Origin: DAMBHY01 sp032068765
GTDB lineage: Bacteria; Bacteroidota; Bacteroidia; Bacteroidales; Dysgonomonadaceae
NCBI GenBank assembly: GCA_032068765.1
Contig: DAMBHY010000003.1
Coordinates: 62,001-126,000 of the forward strand
DNA length: 64,000 bases
Direction: 5' to 3'
Shown here: positions 1-8,726 of the stretch, in pieces
How the letters are laid out: each line of letters opens with the position of its first letter
Numbering within the stretch: position 1 is the first letter of the stretch
The notes under the pieces: model-generated
Told to the model about the DNA's origin: nothing
Databases searched by the model: none
Seen by the model: the letters and a program-made list of their open reading frames with translations, nothing else
Position numbers and translations under genes: made by a program

Positions 1-1393
1 TATCTTCTATTTCTTCAGGGAAAATATTTTGTCCTGAAGCACCTAGAATCATATTTTTGTTGCGACCTTTTATATATATGGAGTTGTCATCGTCAATAAT
101 TCCCAAATCTCCGGTTTTCATCCATCCGTCTTTTGTGAAAATCTCTTTTGTTGCCTCAGGATTTTTGTAATAACCCAACATTAAGTTATCACCTTTCACC
201 AATATTTCACCTACAGTTCTTTTCTGATCATCAGAATCAATTTTCACCTCCATTCTATCCACACGTCGACCAACCGATTTCTGTTTGAAATCTTTCCAGA
301 AAGAGTAGCTAATAAGCGGACCACATTCTGTCATGCCGTAACCAACGGTGTACGGGAATTCTATTTTTTTCAAAAATTTCTCTACTTCCTGATTCAAAGC
401 TGCTCCACCGATTACAACTTCTACCAGTTCTCCACCGAATATTTGGATAAGTTTATTTCTAATCTTTCTGTGTATAATCTGATTAAACCCTGGAATCTTA
501 ACTAGTGTACGAATAGGTTCTTTGCTGATTTTTGTGAATACGTTCTTTATAATAATTTTTTCAAGAATCAAAGGCACCGCTAATACCAGTTTCGGTTTTG
601 CTTCGGCAAACGCTTCTATTATAATTTTTGGAGAAGGCACTTTATTTAGGAAATGGATATGCATTCCCATTGAAATGGAATTGAGAACTTCAAAAGTAAG
701 ACCATAAGCATGCGCCATTGGTAAAATACATACTATACTGTCTCCCGCATTTATAAAATCAAGATTGTCATTAGCAAAACGTGTGTTTGACCACAAACTT
801 CGGTACGGAAGCATTACGCCTTTTGGGCTACTTGTTGTACCAGAAGTATAATTAATAACAGCTAATTCTTCAGGTTTATCTCTTCTGAAAGTAAGTTGTT
901 TGTAATCAAATCTGTTTGTTTTATTTGCATTGTAAGAATCCTGAAAGTTTTCTTTTAAATCCCGAACCTTTGACTGACTTGTGTATAAAACATCAAAATT
1001 ATCCAAAGAAAGTACCGTTTTGAGTTGTGGAGTATTTTCTTTCTTGAGATTATTCCAGATGGCTTGATCCGTAAAAAACATTACAGAATCGGAATGATTC
1101 AAAATATGTTCTATGCTGGCTTTGTCAAATTCATGCAAAATGCTTACCACCACGCCTCCGTACGAAAGAACAGCAAAAAAAGATATTGCCCATCTAGATG
1201 AATTTCTTCCGCATAAGGCAATTTTATCTCCCTTTTTTATACCTGCTAAATTGAATATTACATGCAGTTTGTCAATTTCCTCAGCAAAATCTTTATAATA
1301 AAAGGTTTTTCCTTTATAATCAGTCAAAGCGGGTAGTTCGCCATGTTTATGTATACTCTCTTCAATAACGGCCAGGAAAGAATTTTCACTCAT
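1..1393 (-). CDS. AMP-forming acyl-CoA ligase (long-chain fatty acid type), 3' end outside the window
   Basis: Activates a carboxylic acid, probably a fatty acid, to its acyl-CoA through an acyl-adenylate. The start is an ATG whose complement lies at 1391-1393, and 464 codons run to the window edge without a stop. The adenylate-forming P-loop (YTSGTTSSPKGV) lies near residues 183-194, and the later VGYGMTECGPL, the GDLG region and the KGR-N-K hinge region are all present. What is missing is the short C-terminal lid with the catalytic lysine. It is divergent from the LuxR-type regulator at 1559, with about 165 bp between them. The family is clear; the chain length of the substrate cannot be read. 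Confidence 0.93.
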   Translation of the reverse strand, partial: MSENSFLAVIEESIHKHGELPALTDYKGKTFYYKDFAEEIDKLHVIFNLAGIKKGDKIALCGRNSSRWAISFFAVLSYGGVVVSILHEFDKASIEHILNHSDSVMFFTDQAIWNNLKKENTPQLKTVLSLDNFDVLYTSQSKVRDLKENFQDSYNANKTNRFDYKQLTFRRDKPEELAVINYTSGTTSSPKGVMLPYRSLWSNTRFANDNLDFINAGDSIVCILPMAHAYGLTFEVLNSISMGMHIHFLNKVPSPKIIIEAFAEAKPKLVLAVPLILEKIIIKNVFTKISKEPIRTLVKIPGFNQIIHRKIRNKLIQIFGGELVEVVIGGAALNQEVEKFLKKIEFPYTVGYGMTECGPLISYSFWKDFKQKSVGRRVDRMEVKIDSDDQKRTVGEILVKGDNLMLGYYKNPEATKEIFTKDGWMKTGDLGIIDDDNSIYIKGRNKNMILGASGQNIFPEEIED

Positions 1394-1444
1394 AATATTT
1401 TTTTATACTTTTTAAAAAATTCATGGTCATTTACCATTTCGATG

Positions 1445-1452
1445 CAAAGATA
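1445..1452 (-). promoter_or_regulatory. Putative -7 promoter element of the acyl-CoA ligase
   Basis: On the minus strand this reads TATCTTTG, an exact match to the Bacteroidota -7 consensus TAnnTTTG, about 50 bp upstream of the ligase ATG. A TTTG that could act as the -33 element lies about 25 bp further upstream, somewhat beyond the usual spacing. Confidence 0.45.
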
Positions 1453-1558
1453 GATATTAATTGAGTTCATTTATGCACAAATTGTTCAATTTTGTGTCAT
1501 AATTGTATAAATCATGAGTTTTAATAGTACTTTTACAAAAAAATAGATTCTTTATTTA

Positions 1559-2431
1559 ATGAAACAAATTAAGAAAGACGATATTCTAGCCGATGTGCTT
1601 GCCAAAAATCATGAATTGATTCCGATTGTCAACAGATTTGGAATTCAGTTGGGAGTGGGAGAGTATACAATCGAAGAAATTTGTGACAAAACTAAGTTGA
1701 ATATCGATTTTTTGCTGACTATATTAAATGTTTATTTGGATGAAGATTTTTTTCCACAAAAGAAAATTACTGAATTCGAAACTGAATTACTTATCAACTA
1801 TTTCAACAAAAACACCGAGAATTACTATAATGCTCTTCTACCAAACATTGAAAAACACTTATTTGCCTTTATATCTACAGGTTCGCAACAAAACCAGTCT
1901 TTGACGGTGCTTCGTAAAATCTTCCTTCAATACAAAAATGAATTTACTGAACTAGTTCATAAGGATATTCTTAATCAGGGACCATACCCCGTGGAGTTGC
2001 TGTATGATATAAAAAATATACTTATCAAACACATCCACGGAACATACAGTCAAAATTTATGCTATGCTGTTATATTCTCTATTACCAATATGATTAATGA
2101 CCTTCAGATTCATAATCGCCTTTATGAAAAAGTTCTGAAGCAGAAAATCAAAGATCTCGAATCAAACAAGGATGGCAAAAATATCAACCTTCATAAAATT
2201 GGTAAAATAAAGAATGATTCCAATGAACTCACATCTCGCGAAATGGAAATTCTTATCTTTGTAGCGTCAGGCAAAACCAACAAAGAAATTGCCGATAATC
2301 TGAATATTAGTATAAATACGGTATTAACACATAGAAAAAATATTATTAAAAAATTAGGCATTCGCACAGTATCCGGACTGACTTTTTATTGCATTACGAA
2401 AGGATGGATTACTGCGGATATTACAAACTGA
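1559..2431 (+). CDS. Hybrid LuxR-type regulator with an iron-repair (RIC/ScdA)-like N-terminus
   Basis: A 290-residue transcription regulator. Residues 222-285 are a GerE/LuxR helix-turn-helix (LTSREMEIL, then NKEIADNLNISINTVLTHRK). Residues 5-58 resemble the N-terminal domain of RIC/ScdA iron-sulfur repair proteins (ILADVLAKNH, NRFGI) but the usual Cys pair after the NRFGI segment is replaced by GVGE. The middle, residues 75-195, is helical with His at 100, 134, 158, 160 and 185, compatible with a hemerythrin-like sensor, though ligands cannot be assigned by eye. There is no receiver domain and no transmembrane segment. lipB begins 3 bp after the stop, so the two are probably co-transcribed. 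Inference: a cytosolic regulator sensing a redox or metal signal. Confidence 0.8.
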   Translation: MKQIKKDDILADVLAKNHELIPIVNRFGIQLGVGEYTIEEICDKTKLNIDFLLTILNVYLDEDFFPQKKITEFETELLINYFNKNTENYYNALLPNIEKHLFAFISTGSQQNQSLTVLRKIFLQYKNEFTELVHKDILNQGPYPVELLYDIKNILIKHIHGTYSQNLCYAVIFSITNMINDLQIHNRLYEKVLKQKIKDLESNKDGKNINLHKIGKIKNDSNELTSREMEILIFVASGKTNKEIADNLNISINTVLTHRKNIIKKLGIRTVSGLTFYCITKGWITADITN

Positions 2432-2434
2432 AAA

Positions 2435-3103
2435 ATGGAAAAAATTCATGATATTATAGACTGGGGCAAGATTTCATACAAAGAAGCCTGGGACAAACAA
2501 CACGTTCTTTTTGAAAAAGCCATCGAACAGAAAGTGAAAGGTGAAAAACCGGTTAATACATTAATATTATGTGAACATCCGCATGTCATTACATTGGGTA
2601 AAAGCGGAAATGAAAATAATCTTTTGTTGCCTAAATCGTTGCTGAACGACAAAGGGGTAGAATTCTTCCACAATGATAGAGGAGGGGATATTACTTATCA
2701 CGGACCTGGTCAACTGGTCATTTATCCAATCTTTGACTTGGAGCAATTCGGCATTGGCTTGAAAGAATATATTCATAGAATGGAAGAAACGGTTATCCAA
2801 ACAGTGGCGGATTATGGAATTTCAGCCGAAAGACTGGAAAAGGCGACAGGGGTTTGGCTGGACAAGGACAATGAAAAAGCACGAAAAATCTGTGCTATAG
2901 GTGTCAAAAGCAGCCGCTATATGACCATGCACGGTTTGGCTTTGAATGTAAATACCGATTTGAGTTATTTCTCACTTATCAATCCATGCGGCTTTACGGA
3001 AAAGGGTGTGACATCCATCCAAAAAGAAAATAACGGAGAAGTCATATCTATGGATGAAGTCAAACAGAAAATGATAATTAATTTTCAGAAGATTTTTATT
3101 TGA
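2435..3103 (+). CDS. lipB: Octanoyltransferase LipB
   Basis: Transfers octanoate from octanoyl-ACP to the lipoyl domains of 2-oxoacid dehydrogenases and to the glycine cleavage H protein, the first step of lipoate synthesis. At 222 residues it has normal length. The signature RGGDITYHGPGQ is at residues 82-93, the catalytic Lys is K151 in the KICAIGVK segment, and the catalytic Cys is C185 in INPCG. It lies 3 bp downstream of the LuxR-type regulator. Functional link inside the window: gcvP at 38771 depends on a lipoylated H protein. Confidence 0.96.
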   Translation: MEKIHDIIDWGKISYKEAWDKQHVLFEKAIEQKVKGEKPVNTLILCEHPHVITLGKSGNENNLLLPKSLLNDKGVEFFHNDRGGDITYHGPGQLVIYPIFDLEQFGIGLKEYIHRMEETVIQTVADYGISAERLEKATGVWLDKDNEKARKICAIGVKSSRYMTMHGLALNVNTDLSYFSLINPCGFTEKGVTSIQKENNGEVISMDEVKQKMIINFQKIFI

Positions 3104-3153
3104 ACTTTAATTTATCCAAAAACAGATAGATTTAATTAATTTTCACACCACGT

Positions 3154-3186
3154 CTACAACTCGTTTGTAGGTTCTTTTTATCTTTG
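3154..3186 (+). promoter_or_regulatory. Dyad and -7 element ahead of the SPOR lipoprotein gene
   Basis: CTACAA and TTGTAG form a perfect 6-bp dyad with a 5-bp loop (3154-3170), followed by a T-rich run and then TATCTTTG (3179-3186), which matches the -7 consensus TAnnTTTG. The dyad could be a weak terminator for lipB or an operator; the sequence does not decide between them. Confidence 0.4.
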
Positions 3187-3233
3187 TGATAAATAATTTA
3201 TTTGTATAAGATTAAAAATCAAAAATAGAAGTT

Positions 3234-3749
3234 ATGAAAAAGTTAACGATTTATTCTTTCGCACTTATAAGTTTGATGGTTTTTACAACATCTTGTAAAC
3301 CTAAACAAAGTGCTTATAAGCAAGTGTATGAAGCTGCCAAAGAAAGAGAATTGCAGGAAGCCGCATCAGCTAACCAAGTAGTTGTAAAAGATGCAGCAAG
3401 TTTACCTCCAGTTGAAGTTTCTATCAGAAAAGAAAAAGTAGAAGCTGTAAATAGTGTGGATGCTGCTAATCTTAAAAAATACAGCGTTGTTATCGCTTCA
3501 TTAAGCGTAAAATTGAATGCAGAATCATTGAAATCACGAATGGAAAACGAAGGTTACAACGTAATTTTGGCTCAAAATGAACAAGGTATGTATCGTGTAA
3601 TCGTTGCAAGCTATGATTATAAAGAAACTGCCGCTGCTAAACGTGACGAAATTTATCAAAAATATTCGGCAAAAGGTGATACAGATTATTTGAGAAAAAA
3701 CTATGGTGTACCATTTAACGACTTGTGGTTGCTTGAAAGAGTTTATTAA
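3234..3749 (+). CDS. SPOR-domain lipoprotein
   Basis: A 171-residue exported protein. The N-terminus is a lipoprotein signal with lipobox TTSC (Cys21), so the mature protein is probably membrane-anchored. After a Lys/Ala-rich linker (residues 25-75), residues 80-165 form a SPOR-like domain (YSVVIASLSVKLNAESLKSR, then YRVIVASYDYKETA), which in other proteins binds glycan strands stripped of peptide side chains at division sites. The gene is monocistronic: a promoter-like element lies upstream and a terminator hairpin follows. A role at the cell envelope or septum is inferred from the domain. Confidence 0.85.
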   Translation: MKKLTIYSFALISLMVFTTSCKPKQSAYKQVYEAAKERELQEAASANQVVVKDAASLPPVEVSIRKEKVEAVNSVDAANLKKYSVVIASLSVKLNAESLKSRMENEGYNVILAQNEQGMYRVIVASYDYKETAAAKRDEIYQKYSAKGDTDYLRKNYGVPFNDLWLLERVY

Positions 3750-3775
3750 TTAAACGGCTAAATAATATATTGAAA

Positions 3776-3814
3776 CAGAACTTATTCATTCTTTTTGAAT
3801 AGTTCTGTTTTTTT
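3776..3814 (+). terminator. Rho-independent terminator of the SPOR gene
   Basis: CAGAAC-T-TATTC pairs with GAATAGTTCTG (one bulged T) around an 8-nt loop, followed directly by seven T residues. It begins 27 bp after the stop codon. Confidence 0.75.
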
Positions 3815-3836
3815 ATAATGATAGATACTTTTCTAA

Positions 3837-4136
3837 GCAAAGGCTCTTCTGCGAGCATTCCTCAGGTATGATGCAAAATGTAAAGTTTACCATTCACAAG
3901 ATATTCAATCCTGGTTACTGAATCAAATAACATCGCCTGCATTTACCGTACTTTCAGAAATAAACCACACCTCTCATCAAACTTTAGATGATTCCATGGC
4001 CATTATCAAACCTTATGCAGGTAAAGAAAATATATTTTGCCCACATAAATCATGACATTGGTTTTACCAACAACTTTCTACAGAATTGCCGAAAAATATG
4101 TATCTTGCAGACGATACGCTGAAATTAACTTTCTAA
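3837..4136 (+). pseudogene. Possible decayed gene fragment of unknown origin
   Basis: This lies in the 577-bp gap between the SPOR gene and the Tyr/Gly-rich gene. One frame stays open from the TAA at 3834 to the TAA at 4134 except for a single in-frame TGA at 4053-4055, giving about 100 codons with a balanced residue mix (for example SPAFTVLSEINHTSH, then PYAGKENIF). It has no credible start codon. I do not recognise the family. The rest of the gap (4137-4326) is AT-rich leader with nothing identifiable. It could also be chance. Confidence 0.25.
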
Positions 4137-4326
4137 CCCGTCCAAATTAATCAATATTAACAATGATGATTGCAACTATTTGTGTTAATTTTAATCCTAT
4201 ATATAGGAGTGAACACAAAAAATAATCGTTCTGTAATTCATTTGTTTATATAAGTAATTTTATTTTTAAACTTTAGATAGAAAATTCAGTAATTATATAG
4301 AAAATTAAAATAGGGGAAATATCAAA

Positions 4327-5472
4327 ATGAAAACTAAAAAATTTTTAATCCTTAGTATGTTGGCAATGATTCCTTTCTTCGGATTTGCACAAGAATGGGA
4401 TGATATTTATGCTAACCCTAAGAATACTACCGTCATAAAGAAAGCTGAAAATAAAGCAAAACGTGTAGTTATAATAAAAGGTGATGCAAACAATATGCAG
4501 ATTACTGCTAATGGTCGAAATATTGATGAATATAATCGTCGTAACATGCCAGACACTTTGTTGTCAGACGGAATGCAAGACTCTTATAGAGATTATCAAT
4601 ACACCGACAGAATCATCAAATTTCATGATCCTGAATCAAGTATCAGAATCAATGGCGCTGATGAAGTAACTGTGTTTGTAAACAATGATGTTTACAGCGA
4701 TTACTACAGAAATCGTGACTGGGACTTCAGATATGGATTCGGATTAAACACTTGGGATTCTTATTATCCTTGGTACACAACTCGTCCATACTATGGTTAC
4801 TATAGTCCTTGGTATTATGGCCGTTACTACAGCCCTTGGTACTATGGTGGCTTCTATGATCCTTGGTATTACGGAAGTTATTATGGTGGCTTCTATGATC
4901 CTTGGTATTTTGGAGGATACTATTCTCCATATTACTATCGCAGATATTGGGATTATCCTTACTACGGAGGTTATTACAGCGGCTACTATGACGGATTCCG
5001 CAACAGTTCTCGCAGTACTTCAGGCCGCACATCAGGAACATATCGTTCAGGTGCTACATCCACAAGAAGTATGGATTCAGGCCGCGGTATCTATTCACGT
5101 GGCAATGACGCTTACAGCAGTTCAAGAACACGAGTAATTGACAATCAAGGAAGAGTATTGGATTCTCGTACAGGAAGAGTAATTGAAGACAATTCTTCAA
5201 GAATGTCATCAGGAAGAAATAGCTCAGTTTATACAAGAGGTTCAGCTTATACTGGCTCATCAAGCTCTCGCGTATATGACAGACCTCAATCTTATGACAG
5301 AAGCTCAAACAGCCGTTCTAATGCTTATCCTACAAACAGATCAAACTATGACAATCGTAGCACTCCTACAAGGAGTTATGATTCTGGTTCACGCAGCAGC
5401 TCTATGTCAACAAGAAGCTATGACTCATCAAGCTCTCGTAGTTCAAGCGGCAGATCAGGCAGCAGAAGATAA
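4327..5472 (+). CDS. Secreted Tyr/Gly-rich repeat protein of unknown function
   Basis: A 381-residue protein with a signal peptide ending at GFAQ (residues 1-22). Residues 23-135 are ordinary sequence. Residues 145-224 are extremely rich in Tyr, Gly, Trp and Pro, built from units such as SPWYYGRY and DPWYYGSYYGGF. Residues 225-381 are a low-complexity Ser/Arg/Thr/Tyr tail with recurrent RSYDS-like words. No enzyme motif is visible. The outer-membrane barrel gene starts 34 bp after its stop, so the two are probably expressed together. Composition suggests a surface or matrix protein that is intrinsically disordered in its tail; that is inference. The antisense and shifted frames over the repeat are open only because the sequence is repetitive. 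Confidence 0.8.
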   Translation: MKTKKFLILSMLAMIPFFGFAQEWDDIYANPKNTTVIKKAENKAKRVVIIKGDANNMQITANGRNIDEYNRRNMPDTLLSDGMQDSYRDYQYTDRIIKFHDPESSIRINGADEVTVFVNNDVYSDYYRNRDWDFRYGFGLNTWDSYYPWYTTRPYYGYYSPWYYGRYYSPWYYGGFYDPWYYGSYYGGFYDPWYFGGYYSPYYYRRYWDYPYYGGYYSGYYDGFRNSSRSTSGRTSGTYRSGATSTRSMDSGRGIYSRGNDAYSSSRTRVIDNQGRVLDSRTGRVIEDNSSRMSSGRNSSVYTRGSAYTGSSSSRVYDRPQSYDRSSNSRSNAYPTNRSNYDNRSTPTRSYDSGSRSSSMSTRSYDSSSSRSSSGRSGSRR

Positions 5473-5506
5473 GTTTCTAATAACGTAAAATAATTATAGA
5501 TTGAAA

Positions 5507-7060
5507 ATGAAAAAAAATATTTATGCACTCATTCTTGCTTTCCTTACGAGTGGATTTGTATTCTCTCAGGGTGAGGTAGAAGCAATTAAGTTGAGTAAAC
5601 GTGATTTATCCGGAACTGCCCGTGGATTGTCTATGGGCGGGGCATTCGGAGCCCTCGGTGGCGATTTGACAGGTGTAAACATTAATCCGGCGGGTTTGGG
5701 TACATATAGAAGTTCTGAAATTGTTGGTACCTTAAATTATACCAATAACAAGAACTCTATTATGAATACTTCTAATAATGCTTCAAGCGTAGATTTCTCT
5801 AATTTAGGTTTTATAGGGAGCTTCAATCTCCGCAGTGAAGTAGTTCCTATTATCAATTTCGGATTTTCCTATAACTCTCAATATTCTTATAAATCGTATC
5901 TTACCGCTGCAGGTGGTAACGGGAATTCTTTGATGGATTATATGGCGAATATTACAAATGATAGGGGAAATATTACTCCAGATATGCTTCAGTTTAAATA
6001 CAGTGGTAATGATGTGACATGGGATCCGTTTGCATCATCTCAAGCTCCTTGGCTGTCAATATTTGGTTATAATTCCTATCTGATTAATCCGACAGGACCT
6101 ACTTCTTATGCTCCATTGCATAATGAAGGCGTTGGCAGATCTATGGAAATGCGTGAAGCCGGAAACATCAATAGCTACGATTTCTCTATAGGAATGGATA
6201 TAGCAAATAAATTAAGTATTGGTGGTGCCATCTCTGTTTCCGATATCTATTATTCACTTTCGTCACGTTATTCTGAAGAGTTTATGAAAGCTGATAAAAA
6301 TGGTTTCGACCTTAGGAATAGTTTGACAACTGAAGGCGCTGGGGTAGGTGGTAAATTGGGTATTATCTACAAACCTGTAAATTCCTTGCGTATTGGTGTT
6401 GCTTATCACACTCCGATATGGTATGTATTAAGTGATATTTATTCAGCAGAAATGGAAGATAACGTAGAAGCATATACCACTGCTCCGGGGTATGAACCTG
6501 CTATCACTTATTCAAAGGAATTTTATAACGATTATAAATATCAAACTCCTGACAAATGGGTATTAAGTTTAGCTGGAATAATCGGAAGTAAAGCTTTATT
6601 AAGTATGGATTACGAAATTTCAAACTACGGAAATTTGAAGTTCAAAGGTGTTGAAGGTGTTGCTAATCGTTTTGCTGATGCTAACAGATTTATCTCTGAA
6701 GATCATAAAACTGCTTCTACATTCAGAGTTGGTATGGAATATCGTTTCACTCCTCAGTTCTCTTTGAGATTGGGTTATGCATGGATGCAGAATCCTTACA
6801 AGGATAAATTCGTATCAGGAAATGCAGATAATACACAAATTGCTGCAATCACCGGTTCAACAACTATTTATAATATTGATGGAGATGCACAATTCTTTAC
6901 TGGAGGTTTAGGTTACAGGTTCAGTCCTAACTTGTATGCAGACTGGGCAATAGTATACAAAACTCAAAAGAGCGATGTATACCCATATCCAACTGCAGCT
7001 TTTTACGAATTGACTAACGATAAAGTAACAAGTGCTCTTACATTGGGATATAAATTCTAA
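5507..7060 (+). CDS. Outer-membrane beta-barrel protein, OmpP1/FadL-like
   Basis: A 517-residue exported protein with a signal peptide (MKKNIYALILAFLTSGFVF, then SQ). The mature N-terminus has the pattern seen in OmpP1/FadL/TodX transporters of Bacteroidota: ARGLSMGGAFGALGGDLTG followed by VNINPAGLGTYR. Alternating aromatic strands continue to a C-terminal strand ending in LTLGYKF with terminal Phe, as expected for insertion by the BAM machinery. A TTG six bases upstream is in frame, but the ATG at 5507 leaves a standard signal peptide and is preferred. Members of this family carry hydrophobic compounds; some are annotated as hemin receptors. The substrate here is unknown. Confidence 0.85.
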   Translation: MKKNIYALILAFLTSGFVFSQGEVEAIKLSKRDLSGTARGLSMGGAFGALGGDLTGVNINPAGLGTYRSSEIVGTLNYTNNKNSIMNTSNNASSVDFSNLGFIGSFNLRSEVVPIINFGFSYNSQYSYKSYLTAAGGNGNSLMDYMANITNDRGNITPDMLQFKYSGNDVTWDPFASSQAPWLSIFGYNSYLINPTGPTSYAPLHNEGVGRSMEMREAGNINSYDFSIGMDIANKLSIGGAISVSDIYYSLSSRYSEEFMKADKNGFDLRNSLTTEGAGVGGKLGIIYKPVNSLRIGVAYHTPIWYVLSDIYSAEMEDNVEAYTTAPGYEPAITYSKEFYNDYKYQTPDKWVLSLAGIIGSKALLSMDYEISNYGNLKFKGVEGVANRFADANRFISEDHKTASTFRVGMEYRFTPQFSLRLGYAWMQNPYKDKFVSGNADNTQIAAITGSTTIYNIDGDAQFFTGGLGYRFSPNLYADWAIVYKTQKSDVYPYPTAAFYELTNDKVTSALTLGYKF

Positions 7061-7091
7061 ATTGATACAATAAATAAACTCTTTATATTTT

Positions 7092-7126
7092 AAGCGACTT
7101 TGGAGGACTTCTCCAAAGTCGCTTTT
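7092..7126 (+). terminator. Strong rho-independent terminator after the barrel gene
   Basis: AAGCGACTTTGGAG pairs perfectly with CTCCAAAGTCGCTT around a short loop and runs into a T-rich tract. It lies about 30 bp after the stop of the barrel gene. Confidence 0.9.
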
Positions 7127-7328
7127 ATTGTTTATTTTTTCGTAGAAAGCTCTTCATGCGCTGGCGCAAAACATCTATATTGACAGCAAGCATTCTTCAT
7201 TAATTAAATTTCCATTCAGAATGACAACTTCAGTAGATTCTACTTCTGAAGATAATTTATTTATAATATGGAAAATAAAACATATCTTTAAATCTATTGT
7301 TAAGTAATAAATACCAAATAGAGAGATT

Positions 7329-7829
7329 ATGAGCCGAGGTTTTGTAAAAGAAGACGACCAGGAAGAAATTCCTATGGTGTCACCAAGAGCGTATCTACCT
7401 GAAGGTGTGAACAACTATGTGACACAAACCGGTATGGATGAACTATTGGCAGAACGTGAAAAGCTTCTTAACGAAAAGGAGTCATTGATCACAAACAACG
7501 AGAATGAAAAGCGTATTGCTATAAATCACATTAATGCACGTCTGAACCTCCTCAACGCTCGTATTGATACTGCTATGGTGATAACTCCCAATGAACAATC
7601 TGTTGACGAAGTCATGTTCGGAGCTACTGTTACGATAAACAGAATATGTACGACAAACAACCGCACTTTCCGAATAGTAGGTGTAGATGAAGCTGATATC
7701 GCTAACGGAAAAATTTCGTTCTTATCTCCGATTGCCCAGGCTCTAATGAACAGAAAAGCGGGAGAGAGGGTAATAATAAACCAGGCAGGAAGAGAAATTG
7801 AATTTGAAATATTGAGTATAGAATATTAA
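7329..7829 (+). CDS. GreA/GreB-family transcription elongation factor
   Basis: A 166-residue protein. Residues 28-85 are the charged coiled-coil N-terminal domain (YVTQTGMDELLAEREKLLNE and on), which enters the RNA polymerase secondary channel and stimulates cleavage of backtracked RNA. Residues 90-166 are the FKBP-like C-terminal domain (FRIVGVDEAD, ISFLSPIAQALMNRKAGERV). The first 25 residues (MSRGFVKEDDQEE onwards) are a Bacteroidota-type extension. Whether it acts as GreA or GreB cannot be read from the sequence, so no symbol is given. Confidence 0.9.
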   Translation: MSRGFVKEDDQEEIPMVSPRAYLPEGVNNYVTQTGMDELLAEREKLLNEKESLITNNENEKRIAINHINARLNLLNARIDTAMVITPNEQSVDEVMFGATVTINRICTTNNRTFRIVGVDEADIANGKISFLSPIAQALMNRKAGERVIINQAGREIEFEILSIEY

Positions 7830-8206
7830 CTTAATAAGTATGTAATTGAAGGATTAACTTTTTGATATAACATACTATTGTACAATTGTTTCTTCTCTAA
7901 TAAGAAATATTTTAAACAAACATTTTTGTTATAATGAAAATATATTGTAAATTGCACATGTTTTTACAACAGTTTTGCAGGATTAATTAACAAGACAACA
8001 AAACGAAGGACGAAGAAATTAAATTGGCATTTAAAAGTTTAAAGTTTTTATATTACTTAAAATAAATTATTTCAAAAATTTATCTATCAACAATTTAGAA
8101 CAAATTTATAACAAAAAAATATCTGTTATCGGAGACAAAAAATTCTCTCTATAACAGGCATATGAGAGACTCTTAAAAAAATAAGGTCTTAACTACTACG
8201 CAGTAG

Positions 8207-8250
8207 CAGTCGCCGAATTGTTTGCAGACATGGCGACTGTTTCTTTTTTA
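8207..8250 (+). terminator. Terminator-like hairpin with no gene in front: possible small RNA end
   Basis: CAGTCGCC pairs perfectly with GGCGACTG around a 17-nt loop, followed by TTTCTTTTTT. The nearest upstream gene ends 378 bp away at 7829, and the stretch 7830-8206 is AT-rich with no coding frame I can support. The hairpin could end a small RNA or a long greA/B-family 3' UTR. From 8251 to 8468 nothing identifiable is seen. Confidence 0.5.
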
Positions 8251-8468
8251 TATTACTATAAATGTTTAGCATTTTTATTCTTGCTTCGTGTAGCCCTGCT
8301 TTTATACCAAGAAGACATAAACACACTCAAAAACCATTTTATTCGTTGACGATAGTGACTGCAGAATTGTTAAATAGGAATATTTTTAAATATTTGAACC
8401 ATCTTTTTTAATCATTTTTCAGTCAACATGTTAATTAAATCCAAATTTAAAGACTTCTTGAAATTAAC

Positions 8469-8726
8469 TTCTCTCCCTTAGAAGTATCTTTCAAGATATC
8501 ACGAAACCTATTTCTCTCTTGTGAAAGTATATTTGGAGATATCTCGAAACCGCCTTCTCGCTCGTGAAAGTATATTTGGAGACTTCACGAAACCAACTTC
8601 TCTCTCATGGAAGTACATTTCAAGATATCACGAAACATATTTCTCCCTTATGGAAGTACACTTCGAGACTTCTCGAAAGTTGCTTCTTCCCATTGAAAAT
8701 ACATTTAAAGATTTCTTGAAAATAGA
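8469..8726 (+). repeat. Tandem array of six imperfect 43-bp units with a palindromic core
   Basis: Units start at 8469, 8512, 8555, 8598, 8641 and 8684; a partial unit precedes the first (about 8440-8468). Each begins TTCTC, has a GAAGTA or GAAAGTA word near position 12, and a dyad near position 27; the clearest is TTCGAGACTTCTCGAA in unit 5. Because 43 is not a multiple of three, the frame shifts every unit, so the 98-codon open frame across it (8521-8817) is not a convincing gene. The stretch 8727-8995 holds only a degenerate REP half (about 8850-8866). Confidence 0.85.

Noticed and set aside
4727..5488. Antisense and shifted frames over the Tyr/Gly-rich gene
   Set aside because: The repetitive sequence leaves several frames open; only the frame with a signal peptide makes sense.
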